In this document: piece by piece, positions 1 through 8,420 of the stretch
How the letters are laid out: each line of letters starts with the position of its first letter
Position numbering within the stretch: the first letter of the stretch is position 1
Position numbers and translations under genes: made by a program
Assembly (NCBI RefSeq): GCF_009695545.1
Contig: NZ_VUNS01000007.1
Coordinates: 124,001 to 188,000 of the forward strand
Direction of reading: 5' to 3'
Length of the DNA stretch: 64,000 nt
Source: Victivallis lenta
Lineage (GTDB): Bacteria; Verrucomicrobiota; Lentisphaeria; Victivallales; Victivallaceae
The notes under the pieces: generated by a model
What the model was told of the DNA's origin: nothing
The model's database searches: none
The model's input: only the letters and a program-made list of their open reading frames with translations

Positions 1-390
1 GAGCGTATCGGCCTTGAAGATGCCGAACTTCAGCAGATTCTCCGCCGAGGTTCCGAACATGATCACGCGCGGGTCGAGCGATTTGCCGAGCTGGACGATC
101 ACCGGCGATTCGAGCACCGGGGCCCCCCGGCCGCCGGCCGCCTCCACGGCTTTGACCGCCTCATCGGGGTCGTAGATCACGCCGCCGTAGAGCGGACGCA
201 CCTGGAAGTGCGCCTGTGTTTCGATCAGTTTCTCCTTCATGAGATCCGTGAAGCCGGTCATGACCGCCAGCACCACGATCAGCACGGCGACGCCGAGCGT
301 CACGCCGAGAATGCTGAGCACGGTGATCAGCGAGACCGCGCTCCGCCGCGGCTTCAGGTAGCGGCCGGCCAGGAACAGTTCTGTGAGCAT
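1..390 (-). CDS. LolC/LolE-family ABC transporter permease, N-terminal part (cut by window edge)
   Basis: This is the first 130 codons of an inner-membrane permease of the lipoprotein-releasing (LolC/LolE) ABC family, which hands outer-membrane lipoproteins to the LolA carrier in Gram-negative cells. The product begins MLTELFLAGRYLKPRR, followed by a hydrophobic segment at about residues 18-43 (SLITVLSILGVTLGVAVLIV) and then GFTDLMKEKL, the usual start of the periplasmic domain in this family. A purine-rich GGGGAA precedes the ATG. It is transcribed away from the efflux genes at 621. The C-terminal membrane segments lie outside the window, so LolC, LolE or a MacB-type relative cannot be separated, but the N-terminal pattern fits LolC/E best. 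Confidence 0.8.
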   Translation of the reverse strand, partial: MLTELFLAGRYLKPRRSAVSLITVLSILGVTLGVAVLIVVLAVMTGFTDLMKEKLIETQAHFQVRPLYGGVIYDPDEAVKAVEAAGGRGAPVLESPVIVQLGKSLDPRVIMFGTSAENLLKFGIFKADTL

Positions 391-506
391 TGCGCCTTTT
401 TCCCCGATGGTTCCTTAGAGATTCGTCATTTCGGGCTAATATAGCATGTTTCGGAATGAAACGCAACAGCCCTGCCGATATCCGCCGGATTTTTTACGGT
501 GCGGGC

Positions 507-534
507 TTGACTTTTCCGCGGGGAGCCGTAAACT
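507..534 (+). promoter_or_regulatory. Sigma-70-type promoter of the efflux operon
   Basis: TTGACT (507-512), a 16-bp spacer and TAAACT (529-534) precede the adaptor gene, giving a leader of about 80 nt. The call rests on motif and position only. Confidence 0.55.
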
Positions 535-620
535 AATGACAGAGGAAGTTGATGCGTTTTTCACGGAATGGACAGAACCGGCCGCTTCCCGGCCGGGAAA
601 TGATGATCTGGAGGGAGAAA

Positions 621-1790
621 ATGCGTGGATTGCAGCTGTCTGCCGCCCTGTGCGCCGCCGCGTTGCTGGCCGGGGGCTGGGGCGCGGGGAAAAAAGAGGC
701 GGCCGAACGGGTCGTGAAGGTCGTCGTCATGCAGCCGGTGAAGATGGAATTCGTCCAGAAGATCCGGGTGCAGGGCAACGTCGAAACGAAGGCGAAGGCC
801 GAGGTGTCGAGCCGCATCAGCGGCACGCTCGACCTCATGAAGGCGGATGAAGGCCAGCGGGTCAGGAAAGGGGACATCCTTTTCCAGGTCGACCGGATCA
901 AGCTCGAAAACGATGTCAAGGGGCAGAAACACAAGCTCGCCGTCGCCGAAGCGGAGCTGAAAATCGCCGTGATCAACAGTGAGCTGGCCCGGACCGTCGC
1001 CGACAAGGCGCAGGTCGACTTCAACCGTGCCGACCGGCTCAGGAAGGCGAATGCCGTGTCGGACGACGCCTATGAACGCGCCGCGCTGAACCTGAAGGAG
1101 GCCGAAGCCGGCGTCTCGAAGGCCGAAGCGCAGGCGAATTGCGCCCGGGCCAAAGTCGGGCAGGAGCAGGCGAACCTCGAAATCGCGGAAAAGAACCTTT
1201 CCGACTCGCTGATCCGCGCGCCGTTCGACGGCATGGTCATTCTGAAGAAGAAGGACCCCGATGAGTTCGTGAATACGGGCGACATCATCTACCGGCTCGA
1301 AGATCCGGACCGGCTCGAGCTGGTCACCATGATCAGCGCCGTTTACTACGACCGGATCGTTCCCGGCAAAACCAGGGCTGTCATCTACGCGCCGAACGGC
1401 TCTGTGGCCGGAGAGGGAACAGTCGGCTTCCGCAGCCCGGCGATCGACTCGCTGTCCCGGACCTTCACGGTCAAGATCGACATCCCGAAGGAGTTCCACA
1501 TGGTCGGCGGCCAGCTCTGCGAGCTCGACCTCATCCTGCGCAGCGAAGAGGGAGTCGGCGTGCCGAACCAGGCGCTTCTCGACCGGCGCGACAACCGCCG
1601 CGCCGTCTTCGTCGTCAGGGACGGCAGGGCCGAGGAGGTTGAAGTGAAAACCGGCATCGTCGATGGCAAATGGACCATGCTGCTCAATCCCGCGGCGCTG
1701 AAGGGATTGCCGGTCGTCGTCGAAGGGCAGGCGTTTCTCGGCAGCGGCGACCGGGTCGACATCGCGCCGGCGGGGAAGGAGGGGAAATAA
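621..1790 (+). CDS. RND efflux periplasmic adaptor (membrane fusion protein, HlyD/AcrA type)
   Basis: The 389-aa product is the periplasmic adaptor that links an RND pump to an outer-membrane channel. The ATG at 621 was chosen because GGAGGGAG lies just upstream and a signal peptide follows (MRGLQLSAALCAAALLAGG); an in-frame ATG at 549 would bury that signal. Next come a beta/lipoyl half (about 35-80), a long Ala/Glu/Lys-rich coiled-coil hairpin (about 85-185), the second lipoyl half (NLSDSLIRAPFDGMVILKK) and beta-barrel and membrane-proximal domains. Where adaptors often carry a lipobox Cys this one reads LLAGGWGAG, so it is probably soluble rather than lipid-anchored. The stop codon is directly followed by the permease ATG, so the two are co-translated. 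No TolC-like gene lies in the window. Confidence 0.9.
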   Translation: MRGLQLSAALCAAALLAGGWGAGKKEAAERVVKVVVMQPVKMEFVQKIRVQGNVETKAKAEVSSRISGTLDLMKADEGQRVRKGDILFQVDRIKLENDVKGQKHKLAVAEAELKIAVINSELARTVADKAQVDFNRADRLRKANAVSDDAYERAALNLKEAEAGVSKAEAQANCARAKVGQEQANLEIAEKNLSDSLIRAPFDGMVILKKKDPDEFVNTGDIIYRLEDPDRLELVTMISAVYYDRIVPGKTRAVIYAPNGSVAGEGTVGFRSPAIDSLSRTFTVKIDIPKEFHMVGGQLCELDLILRSEEGVGVPNQALLDRRDNRRAVFVVRDGRAEEVEVKTGIVDGKWTMLLNPAALKGLPVVVEGQAFLGSGDRVDIAPAGKEGK

Positions 1791-4700
1791 ATGTTTCTTT
1801 CCCGCGCTTCCGTCCGGCGCCCGATCGCGATGAGCTGTTTCCTCATCATGCTCGTGTTGTTCGGAATCAATTCCTGGGACCAGCTCGGGCTCGACGCGTT
1901 CCCGAACGTCGAGATTCCGTATGTGACGGTCACGACGGTCTATCCGGGCGCGAGCCCGGCCGAGATCGAGGTCGATGTCGCCAAGCGCCTCGAGGACGCG
2001 GTCGGCACCATCGACGGACTCAAGACCATGAATACGACCTGCATGGAAAACGTCTGCCAGATCACGCTCGAATTCCAGCTCGGGCAGTCGGTCGACGTCG
2101 CCGCGCAGGATGTCCGCGAACGGATCGACAAGATCCGGAAAGAGCTCCCTGCCGACATCGAGCAGCCGGAAATTTCGAAGTTCGACCCGAACGCAACGCC
2201 GGTCATCACCCTCATGCTGACCGGGGATCTGCCGGTCGACAAGCTTTATGATTATGCCGATGAGACGCTGGCGAACCGGTTGTCGGTCATCTCCGGCGTG
2301 GCGGAGATCCAGTTGTCGGGCGGCGAGCCGCTCGAGCTGCGGGTCACGCTCGACAAGGAGAAGCTGACCGCCGCCGGCATTACCGTGAGCCAGGTGCTTT
2401 CGAAGCTCGGGGAAGCGAACATCAAAGTCCCGGTCGGCCGCATCCGGCAGGGCGTGCAGGAGATCAACGTCACCTACGATTCGGAGTTCAAGGATTTCAA
2501 CGACCTCGGCGCGCTTGAGATCGGCACGCGCGAAAAACGCCGGATCTATCTGCGCGACGTGGCGGAAATCACGATGGAGTCCGAGGAGAAGCGCTCGCTC
2601 GCCTTTTTCGACGGCGAGCCGGGCGTCGTGCTGAAGGTCGTCAAGAAGGGCGAGGCGAACGCTGTGCGGGTCATCGACGGCGTACGCGCGGCGGTCGATG
2701 AAATCAACCGCGACAAACTGCTGCCTTCGGGCATGAACCTGGTCTGGGTGCGCGACTCCGGCAGTTACATCCGCTCATCGGTCGACGATGCCTGGAGCAG
2801 CATCGCCATCGGCATTCTGCTGACTGCGGTGATCCTTTTCGCCTTTCTGCACGAAGCGCGCTCAACCTTCATCGTCGTCATATCGATGCCGGTTTCGATC
2901 GTCGTTTCGTTCTGGGCGATGGACCTTTGCGGCTTCACGTTCAACATCTTCACGCTGCTTGCGCTCGGCACCTCGGTCGGCACGCTGGTGACCAACTCGA
3001 TCGTCGTCATCGAGAATATCGCCAGACACCTTGAACGCGGCGAGGACCCGAAGACGGCGGCCGACAGCGGCGCGGCCGAAGTCGCTCTGCCGGTTTTCGC
3101 ATCGGCCATGACGAACGTGGTGGTATTCGGGCCGATTGCGATGATGGGTTCGCTGGTCGGCCGCTTCCTCGTGCCGTTCGCGGTCACGATCGGCATTGCG
3201 ACGCTGGTGTCGCTCTTCGTGAGCTTCACGCTGACGCCGATTCTCGCGGCGATCCTGCTGCGCGCCGAACGGCCGGAGCAGAACTCTCTGGCTTTCCTGT
3301 TCCGGTGGTGGAACCGCGGATTCGGCGCGCTCGAGCGGCAGTTCGGCCGTTCGATCGATTTCGTCTGCCGCCACGGGCTTGCGGCCGTGCTGCTGGCGGC
3401 GGCGCTTTTCCTCGCTTCGATGGCTTATCTGCCGGCCAGGGTCGGCATGACTTTCGTGCCGGACGGCGACCAGGGGGAATTCGTCATCAAGCTCGAGTTC
3501 CCGACCGATTACAGTCTGGAGAGTACTCTGGACCGTACGCTGGAGGTCGAAAAGCATGTGCGGGAATTGCCGAACGTGCTGGCGACCTCGACCGTGGTCG
3601 GCAAGGTGCAGGGGGTGGTCGGCCAGGCGTCGGAAGGGGTCTACCTCGCCGAAATCACGGTGGTCGCCAAACCGAAAAACGAACGGAAGGAGACGCTCGA
3701 CGACATGCGCGACCTGTTCCGCGACGAGCTTAAGAACCTGTCGAACTGCATCGTCACGATCAATATTCCGTCGGCGACCGGCGGTTCGTCGGCATCGATG
3801 GAACTCGAAATCACGGGCGACGACCTCGACACGCTTGAGAAGATCGCCGTACAGGGGGCGAACGCGCTGAAAACCCACCCGGCCGCGCGGGATGTGGACA
3901 GTTCGGTGCGGCCCGGAAAGCCGGAAATCCGGATTGTACCGGACCGCACGGTGCTGCAGAATCTCGGGATCTCCTCCGCCTCGGTCGGCACGCTGCTGCG
4001 CGGCTCGATCGAAGGAATCAGGAACGGCACCTACAAGGTCGGCTCGCGTTCGTTCGACATCCGCGTCAAACTCGACGAGCGCAACGGGTACGACCAGCTT
4101 CCGTCGCTTTCGTTCTCCTCGAAAGAGGGAAAACCGCTCGGCATGGATGCGATTTCGCGGCTTCAGCCCTCGACCATGCCGATCCAGATCAACCGGACCA
4201 ACCGGCAGCGGGTCGCGAAGATCTACGGGAACCCGGCCTCCGGCGTCGGGCTCGGGGACTTTGCAAAGCTGGCCGAAGAGACCGTCAGGGCGGACCTGCC
4301 GCCGGGTTACAAGCTCGCATTCAGCGGAGAAGTCACGAGCATGGAGGAGGCGAATGCGGATTTCGCCCGTGCGATCGTGCTGGCGATCCTCCTGACCTAT
4401 CTGCTGATCGCGGCGATCATGGAGTCGTGGAGCGGTCCGTTCCTGATCATGTTCACGGTGCCGATGGCGCTGATCGGCATGTTCGGGGCGCTTTATCTTG
4501 CGGGACTGCAGCTTTCGATCTTCGGGCTGCTCGGTTTTGTGATGCTGATCGGGATCGTCGTCAACAACGCGATCCTGATCATGGACGACGTGAACGCGAA
4601 CCGTGCGGCCGGGATGGAGCCGCCGGAGGCGATGCGCGCAGCGGTGAAGAACAAGTTCCGGCCGATCCTGATGACGAGCATTGCGGCGATTCTCGGCATT

Positions 4701-4871
4701 GTCCCGATGGCGTTCGGGAACGGGATCGGTTCCGAGATGCGGTCGAGCTGCGGGGTGCCGGTCATCGGCGGGCTGGTGAGTTCGACGATTCTGGCGCTCT
4801 ACGTAATTCCGGCGCTCTACATTCTCTTCGCCGGAAGAAAAAAGAAAAAAGGCCCGGACCGTGCGGCTTGA
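1791..4871 (+). CDS. RND (HAE1/AcrB-type) efflux permease lacking the TM4 Asp pair
   Basis: The 1026-aa inner-membrane permease has the full HAE1 layout: TM1 near residue 12, a large porter domain, TM2-TM6 at about 330-480, a second porter half, and TM8-TM12 at about 855-1015. The start directly abuts the adaptor stop and is preceded by AAGGAGGGGAAA. In AcrB, TM4 carries the proton-relay pair D407-D408 within a VDDAIVVVEN segment. Here the aligned stretch reads VTNSIVVIEN (DNA near 2990), so both aspartates are replaced by Thr and Asn. TM10 has GIVVNNAILI, where AcrB has Lys940; Asn there is common in other clades. The protein is full length with no frameshift. It may couple transport differently or be a specialised exporter; the substrate cannot be inferred. 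Confidence 0.9.
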   Translation: MFLSRASVRRPIAMSCFLIMLVLFGINSWDQLGLDAFPNVEIPYVTVTTVYPGASPAEIEVDVAKRLEDAVGTIDGLKTMNTTCMENVCQITLEFQLGQSVDVAAQDVRERIDKIRKELPADIEQPEISKFDPNATPVITLMLTGDLPVDKLYDYADETLANRLSVISGVAEIQLSGGEPLELRVTLDKEKLTAAGITVSQVLSKLGEANIKVPVGRIRQGVQEINVTYDSEFKDFNDLGALEIGTREKRRIYLRDVAEITMESEEKRSLAFFDGEPGVVLKVVKKGEANAVRVIDGVRAAVDEINRDKLLPSGMNLVWVRDSGSYIRSSVDDAWSSIAIGILLTAVILFAFLHEARSTFIVVISMPVSIVVSFWAMDLCGFTFNIFTLLALGTSVGTLVTNSIVVIENIARHLERGEDPKTAADSGAAEVALPVFASAMTNVVVFGPIAMMGSLVGRFLVPFAVTIGIATLVSLFVSFTLTPILAAILLRAERPEQNSLAFLFRWWNRGFGALERQFGRSIDFVCRHGLAAVLLAAALFLASMAYLPARVGMTFVPDGDQGEFVIKLEFPTDYSLESTLDRTLEVEKHVRELPNVLATSTVVGKVQGVVGQASEGVYLAEITVVAKPKNERKETLDDMRDLFRDELKNLSNCIVTINIPSATGGSSASMELEITGDDLDTLEKIAVQGANALKTHPAARDVDSSVRPGKPEIRIVPDRTVLQNLGISSASVGTLLRGSIEGIRNGTYKVGSRSFDIRVKLDERNGYDQLPSLSFSSKEGKPLGMDAISRLQPSTMPIQINRTNRQRVAKIYGNPASGVGLGDFAKLAEETVRADLPPGYKLAFSGEVTSMEEANADFARAIVLAILLTYLLIAAIMESWSGPFLIMFTVPMALIGMFGALYLAGLQLSIFGLLGFVMLIGIVVNNAILIMDDVNANRAAGMEPPEAMRAAVKNKFRPILMTSIAAILGIVPMAFGNGIGSEMRSSCGVPVIGGLVSSTILALYVIPALYILFAGRKKKKGPDRAA

Positions 4872-4896
4872 CACCGGCCGAAATACGGAGTATATT
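4868..4896 (+). promoter_or_regulatory. Strong sigma-70-type promoter (TTGACA-17-TATATT)
   Basis: TTGACA (4868-4873), a 17-bp spacer and TATATT (4891-4896) form a near-consensus promoter that overlaps the stop codon of the RND gene. It would drive a transcript with about 490 nt of noncoding leader before the gene at 5398. Confidence 0.7.
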
Positions 4897-5397
4897 CAGG
4901 AAAGTCGAATTTTATATATTAACGAAATGACAGGACGCCGGCTTCTTCGCGGGGAGGAAAGCGGCCGGATTCAGGGCCGTTCGGCCCCGGCGAGGTTCCA
5001 GGGGGCGCGGAGCCCCTTGACGGAGTTTGAGGCGGCGCTTCAGGTTGCCCGGACGAAGCCCCTGCCGAAATGTCCGCAACGGAGTTGCGGCGCTTCGACC
5101 GGTGTGAGCGAAGGCGGCCGGGCAGTCCAAAGGGGCTGCCGCCGTTGCAGCTCCGGCAAACGACGGTCGATCGGAACAGCACATTCTGTTAGAATGCGAG
5201 CTGACAATGTGATGCGGTCATTTGCCGCGCCTGCGGCGCCGGGTCTTTCTGCGCGTTCGCGCAGCAGACCGTGTACGCTGCGCGTACATTTCCTCCGGCA
5301 GCCAGGGCGCTTCGCCCTTGGAGCCCGGCCGGCAGGGAGCCGGTGCCGACGGCGGCTTTGCCGCCTTGACGTTTGCAGATTTTATATGGGGACTATT
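4897..5397 (+). other. Long hairpin-rich noncoding leader upstream of the thioredoxin-fold gene
   Basis: About 500 nt without a credible gene. The first part (about 4960-5160) holds several short inverted repeats, for example GGGCCG-TT-CGGCCC near 4975, GGGGC-GCGGA-GCCCC near 5003 and GCAAC-GGA-GTTGC near 5076. The last 140 nt are copy A of the repeat described at 5225-5367. An open frame runs through the region, but its translation is low-complexity Arg/Gly-rich and is probably a GC artefact. It may be an untranslated leader or a separate structured RNA. Confidence 0.5.
5225..5367 (+). repeat. Multi-hairpin interspersed repeat, copy A
   Basis: A string of short palindromes: GCCGC/GCGGC, CTGCGC-GTTC-GCGCAG, GTACGC-TGC-GCGTAC, AGGGCG-CTT-CGCCCT and GGCGGC-TTT-GCCGCC. 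The same order of motifs in near-identical sequence recurs at 21082-21267 in the same orientation. The copy ends 30 bp before the ATG at 5398. Confidence 0.7.
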
Positions 5398-6537
5398 ATG
5401 AAAAAGCTGTTTTTATGTCTCGCGGCCGTCATGGCCTTTCAGGCGTTTGCCCTCCGTCCCGGCGACCCGGTCGAAGAACTTGTTGATGTGAAGTGGATTC
5501 AAGGCGTTCCGTTCGCCATGCTTCCCCCCGCCAAGCCCGCGCCGGGCGATCCGGAATACAAGGCCGTGATCTTTCTGCTGACCCGCGCCCAGAACACCGA
5601 CGACACGCTGACGCTGCTGAATTATCTGCGGCGCACCTTCGCCAACCGCGCCCGCTTCGCCGTCGTCACTCCGGATTCCGAAGCGGACGTCAGGGCGCTG
5701 CTCGCCCGACGGCCGGATTTCACCCTGAGCTTCGGCATCGACACCAAGCGGACGCTGACTCCGAAATATATCGGCGACAGCCCGCTTCTTCCGCTGGCTT
5801 TCCTGACCGACAAAAGCGGCGAAATCATCTGGAGCGGCGAGGCTGCCTACCTCGGGGAGGCGCTGCAGAAATGTTTCGACGGAACGTTCGACCGGAAAGC
5901 GCAGCGTAAAATCGCTCCGCTGCTTGAGGAACTGCCCACGCTGCTTCGCGGGGAAAACGAGACGCGCATGCGCAAAACCGTCGATTCGATCTTTCAGCTC
6001 GAGCCGGGCCATCCGACCGCGCTGCGCATCCGCCTGTTCGTCCTCGAGAGCGCCGGGCGCGTTGAAGAGGCGCTGAAGCTGATCCAGTCCCAGCTCAGGC
6101 TTGTTCCGAAAAACACCCGGCTCTACTTCGAGGCAATGAACCTCATTGCGCGCAATCCGGCTCTGGCTGCCTACACCGGGCCGACCGTGCAGGCCTACGC
6201 CGGAGCGGTCACGGACAATGCCGACACCGACAACCAGATGGCGTGGATGCTCCTGACCCGCCAGCCCGGCGACCCGGAGGCGCTGAAGAGCGCCCTGATG
6301 CTCTCCCGGCGCGCCATGTCGCTGCTGAAACGCGATACGCAGGGCGCCCTCCGCGGCGCCTGTCTGAATACGCAGGCGCTGCTCGCCGCCCGCCTCGGCA
6401 AGCTCGAGGAGGCCGCGCGGCTTCAGGAAGAGGCGGTCAAGGTCTTTCAGGCCGCCGCTCTGCCGGGCGCCGTCGCCGACGCCCGGCAGCGGCTGCGTTA
6501 CTACCGCACCGCCGTCGAACTTGCCGGAAGTAATTGA
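5398..6537 (+). CDS. Exported thioredoxin-fold protein with C-terminal TPR-like helices
   Basis: The 379-aa product starts with a signal peptide (MKKLFLCLAAVMAFQAFALRPGDPV). Residues about 35-170 resemble a TlpA/AhpC thioredoxin-like fold (KAVIFLLTRAQNTDDTLTLLNYLRR, later FLTDKSGEIIWSG) but lack a CxxC or peroxidatic Cys, so redox chemistry is unlikely. The remainder (about 175-379) is helical with TPR-like spacing (EEALKLIQSQLRLVPKNTRLYF; KLEEAARLQEEAVKVFQAA). It is probably a periplasmic scaffold or binding protein of unknown partner. The ATG at 5398 is chosen because it begins the signal peptide; the ribosome site is weak (GGGGAC). The next gene follows after 11 bp. Confidence 0.7.
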   Translation: MKKLFLCLAAVMAFQAFALRPGDPVEELVDVKWIQGVPFAMLPPAKPAPGDPEYKAVIFLLTRAQNTDDTLTLLNYLRRTFANRARFAVVTPDSEADVRALLARRPDFTLSFGIDTKRTLTPKYIGDSPLLPLAFLTDKSGEIIWSGEAAYLGEALQKCFDGTFDRKAQRKIAPLLEELPTLLRGENETRMRKTVDSIFQLEPGHPTALRIRLFVLESAGRVEEALKLIQSQLRLVPKNTRLYFEAMNLIARNPALAAYTGPTVQAYAGAVTDNADTDNQMAWMLLTRQPGDPEALKSALMLSRRAMSLLKRDTQGALRGACLNTQALLAARLGKLEEAARLQEEAVKVFQAAALPGAVADARQRLRYYRTAVELAGSN

Positions 6538-6548
6538 ACGGAAACGGG

Positions 6549-7181
6549 ATGAAGGAGAAATACAGGATCGTCCACCTGCCGAAAGAAAAGTGGCAGGGCA
6601 CGGTGCTGCCGATCGGATATACGACGCAGGAGTACTACGACGTGGCGGTCGACCGGCAGGAATCCGGTTTCACCTTCACGATCCGGAAAAAGAAATTCGG
6701 CCGTCCCGTCACCCATACTCCGGAGGAGTACGACTGTCCCGACAGGCTGTATGCCGAATATTATCCGGAAGCCCGCGCCTGGGGCGTACTGGAGGCCGGC
6801 CGGCTTGTCGCCGCCATCGAAACCTGTCCCGAAATCTGGTCGAACCGGCTGCTGGTCACCGAATTGTGGATCGACGCCCCGTTCCGGAAGCAGGGGCTCG
6901 GCCATGCGCTGATGGAGGTTGCGAAAAAGCAGGCCCTCCGGGAACACAGGCGGGCCGTCATTCTGGAGACCCAGTCCTGCAATGTGAACGCCGTCGACTT
7001 TTACCTGCACGAGGGGTTCACCCTGATCGGCCTGGACTCCTGCTGCTACGGCAACAACGACCTCGCCCGGAAGGAGGTCCGCCTCAACCTGGGCTGGTTC
7101 CCGCCGCAGAAGGCGAAACCGTCAGACGGGGAAAACGGAATCCGTCCGGAGCGCCCGGAGGAACGCCACGCGGCGGAATAG
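6549..7181 (+). CDS. GNAT-family N-acetyltransferase
   Basis: The 210-aa cytoplasmic protein has a GNAT acetyl-CoA-binding core in its second half: LLVTELWIDAPFRKQGLGHALM gives strand beta4 and the Q/RxxGxG/A pyrophosphate loop (RKQGLGHA), and ILETQSCNVNAVDFYLHEGF gives the conserved AxxFYxxxGF-type end. The first ~90 residues probably form the substrate side. The substrate is unknown. The ATG at 6549 is preferred to a TTG that overlaps the previous stop. The ~25-residue tail is polar and probably disordered. It lies 11 bp after the thioredoxin-fold gene and converges on deoC, with only 22 bp between the stops. Confidence 0.8.
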   Translation: MKEKYRIVHLPKEKWQGTVLPIGYTTQEYYDVAVDRQESGFTFTIRKKKFGRPVTHTPEEYDCPDRLYAEYYPEARAWGVLEAGRLVAAIETCPEIWSNRLLVTELWIDAPFRKQGLGHALMEVAKKQALREHRRAVILETQSCNVNAVDFYLHEGFTLIGLDSCCYGNNDLARKEVRLNLGWFPPQKAKPSDGENGIRPERPEERHAAE

Positions 7182-7203
7182 AGGATAGAAGCGCTCCGGC
7201 CGG

Positions 7204-7914
7204 TCAGCAGCGCTCCGCCGCCTCGTCGAGAATCCGTTCCGTGGCGGAAGTGCCGATACGGGTGGCTCCGAGCTTCCGGGCGGCCAGCAGATCGTCCAGG
7301 GTGCGGACTTTGCCCGCCGCCTTGATTCCGATGCCCGGATCGGCGAGGCGGCGCATGAGCGCGAGGTGCGGAACCGTCGCGCCGTCGTAATCGTAAGCGC
7401 CGGACTCGCGTTCGGTGAACCCGAATCCGGTCGAGGTTTTGATGAAAGCCGGCATGATTTCGTTGCAGATGCCGCAGAGCTGCTCGATCATGGCGTCGCA
7501 GAGGAAGTCGTTTTCGAAGATGACCTTCAGAATCGCTCCTCCGGCGGTCACGCAGGCGTTGACGCCGCCGATTTCGTCGCGGAGGTATCCCCACTCACCG
7601 GAACGGACCTTGCCGATGTTGACGACCATGTCGATCTCGTCCGCGCCGTCGTCGACGGCCTGCTTCGCCTCATTGATCTTCAGCTGGACCGTGCCGGAAC
7701 CGTGCGGAAAACCGACGACGGTTCCGGTTCGAATGCCGGTCCCGTCGAGCAGTTTCGCGGCAATGCCGACGAAATACGGCTTGATGCAGACGCTTGCGCA
7801 GTTGCGCTCCACGGCGACGGCCATGCCCTTGATCAGCTGCTCATCGTCCAGCATGGGATGGAGCAGCGAATGGTCGATCATCCGGGCGAGTTCGTCAACG
7901 GTCCAATCCGGCAT
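7204..7914 (-). CDS. deoC: Deoxyribose-phosphate aldolase
   Basis: The 236-aa class I aldolase cleaves 2-deoxy-D-ribose 5-phosphate to glyceraldehyde 3-phosphate and acetaldehyde. Family signatures are clear: IDHSLLHP at the N terminus, VVGFPHGSG, the Schiff-base lysine in FIKTSTGFG, and the second lysine in IKAAGKVRT. GAGGTG precedes the ATG. It is the last gene of the long minus-strand operon, 14 bp behind the cyclophilin gene. Because it is co-transcribed with sugar-nucleotide genes, a role beyond nucleoside salvage is possible but not shown. Confidence 0.95.
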   Translation of the reverse strand: MPDWTVDELARMIDHSLLHPMLDDEQLIKGMAVAVERNCASVCIKPYFVGIAAKLLDGTGIRTGTVVGFPHGSGTVQLKINEAKQAVDDGADEIDMVVNIGKVRSGEWGYLRDEIGGVNACVTAGGAILKVIFENDFLCDAMIEQLCGICNEIMPAFIKTSTGFGFTERESGAYDYDGATVPHLALMRRLADPGIGIKAAGKVRTLDDLLAARKLGATRIGTSATERILDEAAERC

Positions 7915-7928
7915 ACGGCACCTCTTTT

Positions 7929-8420
7929 TCAGTCGCGGACTGCGTCCAGGATCACGATGTTCTCGGTCGGCACGTCGCGGTGCATCTGGTGCGAACCGGT
8001 CTTGACCGCCGCGATCTGGTCGACGACATCCATCCCTTCGACGACCTCGCCGAACACGCAGTAGCCGAAGTGCTGCGGCGTGGGGGCCTTGAAGTCGAGG
8101 AAATCGTTATCGACCAGATTGATGAAGAACTGGGCCGTCGCCGAGTCGACGACGCTGGTGCGGGCCATCGCCAGCGTGCCGCGCTTGTTCGAAAGCTGGT
8201 TGTCCGCCTCGTTCTTGATCGGATCGCTGGTCGGCTTCTGGACGAAGTCGGCCGTGAAGCCGCCGCCCTGAACCATGAAGCCCGGGATCACGCGGTGGAA
8301 GATCGTCCCCTTGTAGAAACCCGCGTCGATATAATCGAGGAAGTTCTTCACGGTGATCGGCGCTTCTTTTTCGAACAGCTTGATTTTGATGTCGCCCTTG
8401 CTGGTTTTCAACGTAATCAT
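7929..8420 (-). CDS. Cyclophilin-type peptidyl-prolyl cis-trans isomerase
   Basis: This 163-aa single-domain cyclophilin has the catalytic stretch [20 protein letters not shown] and later [22 protein letters not shown]. No signal peptide is seen, so a PpiB-like cytosolic enzyme is likely. The ATG at 8420 ([17 protein letters not shown]) was chosen because AAGGAG precedes it at good spacing; an in-frame ATG 30 bp upstream lies inside the epimerase gene. It overlaps the stop of the epimerase gene by 4 bp (ATGA), so translation is probably coupled. Confidence 0.93.
   Translation of the reverse strand: MITLKTSKGDIKIKLFEKEAPITVKNFLDYIDAGFYKGTIFHRVIPGFMVQGGGFTADFVQKPTSDPIKNEADNQLSNKRGTLAMARTSVVDSATAQFFINLVDNDFLDFKAPTPQHFGYCVFGEVVEGMDVVDQIAAVKTGSHQMHRDVPTENIVILDAVRD

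Noticed and set aside
2862-4874. A 670-codon minus-strand frame opposite the RND gene
   Set aside because: His/Arg/Asp-rich low-complexity translation; antisense shadow of a well-conserved gene.
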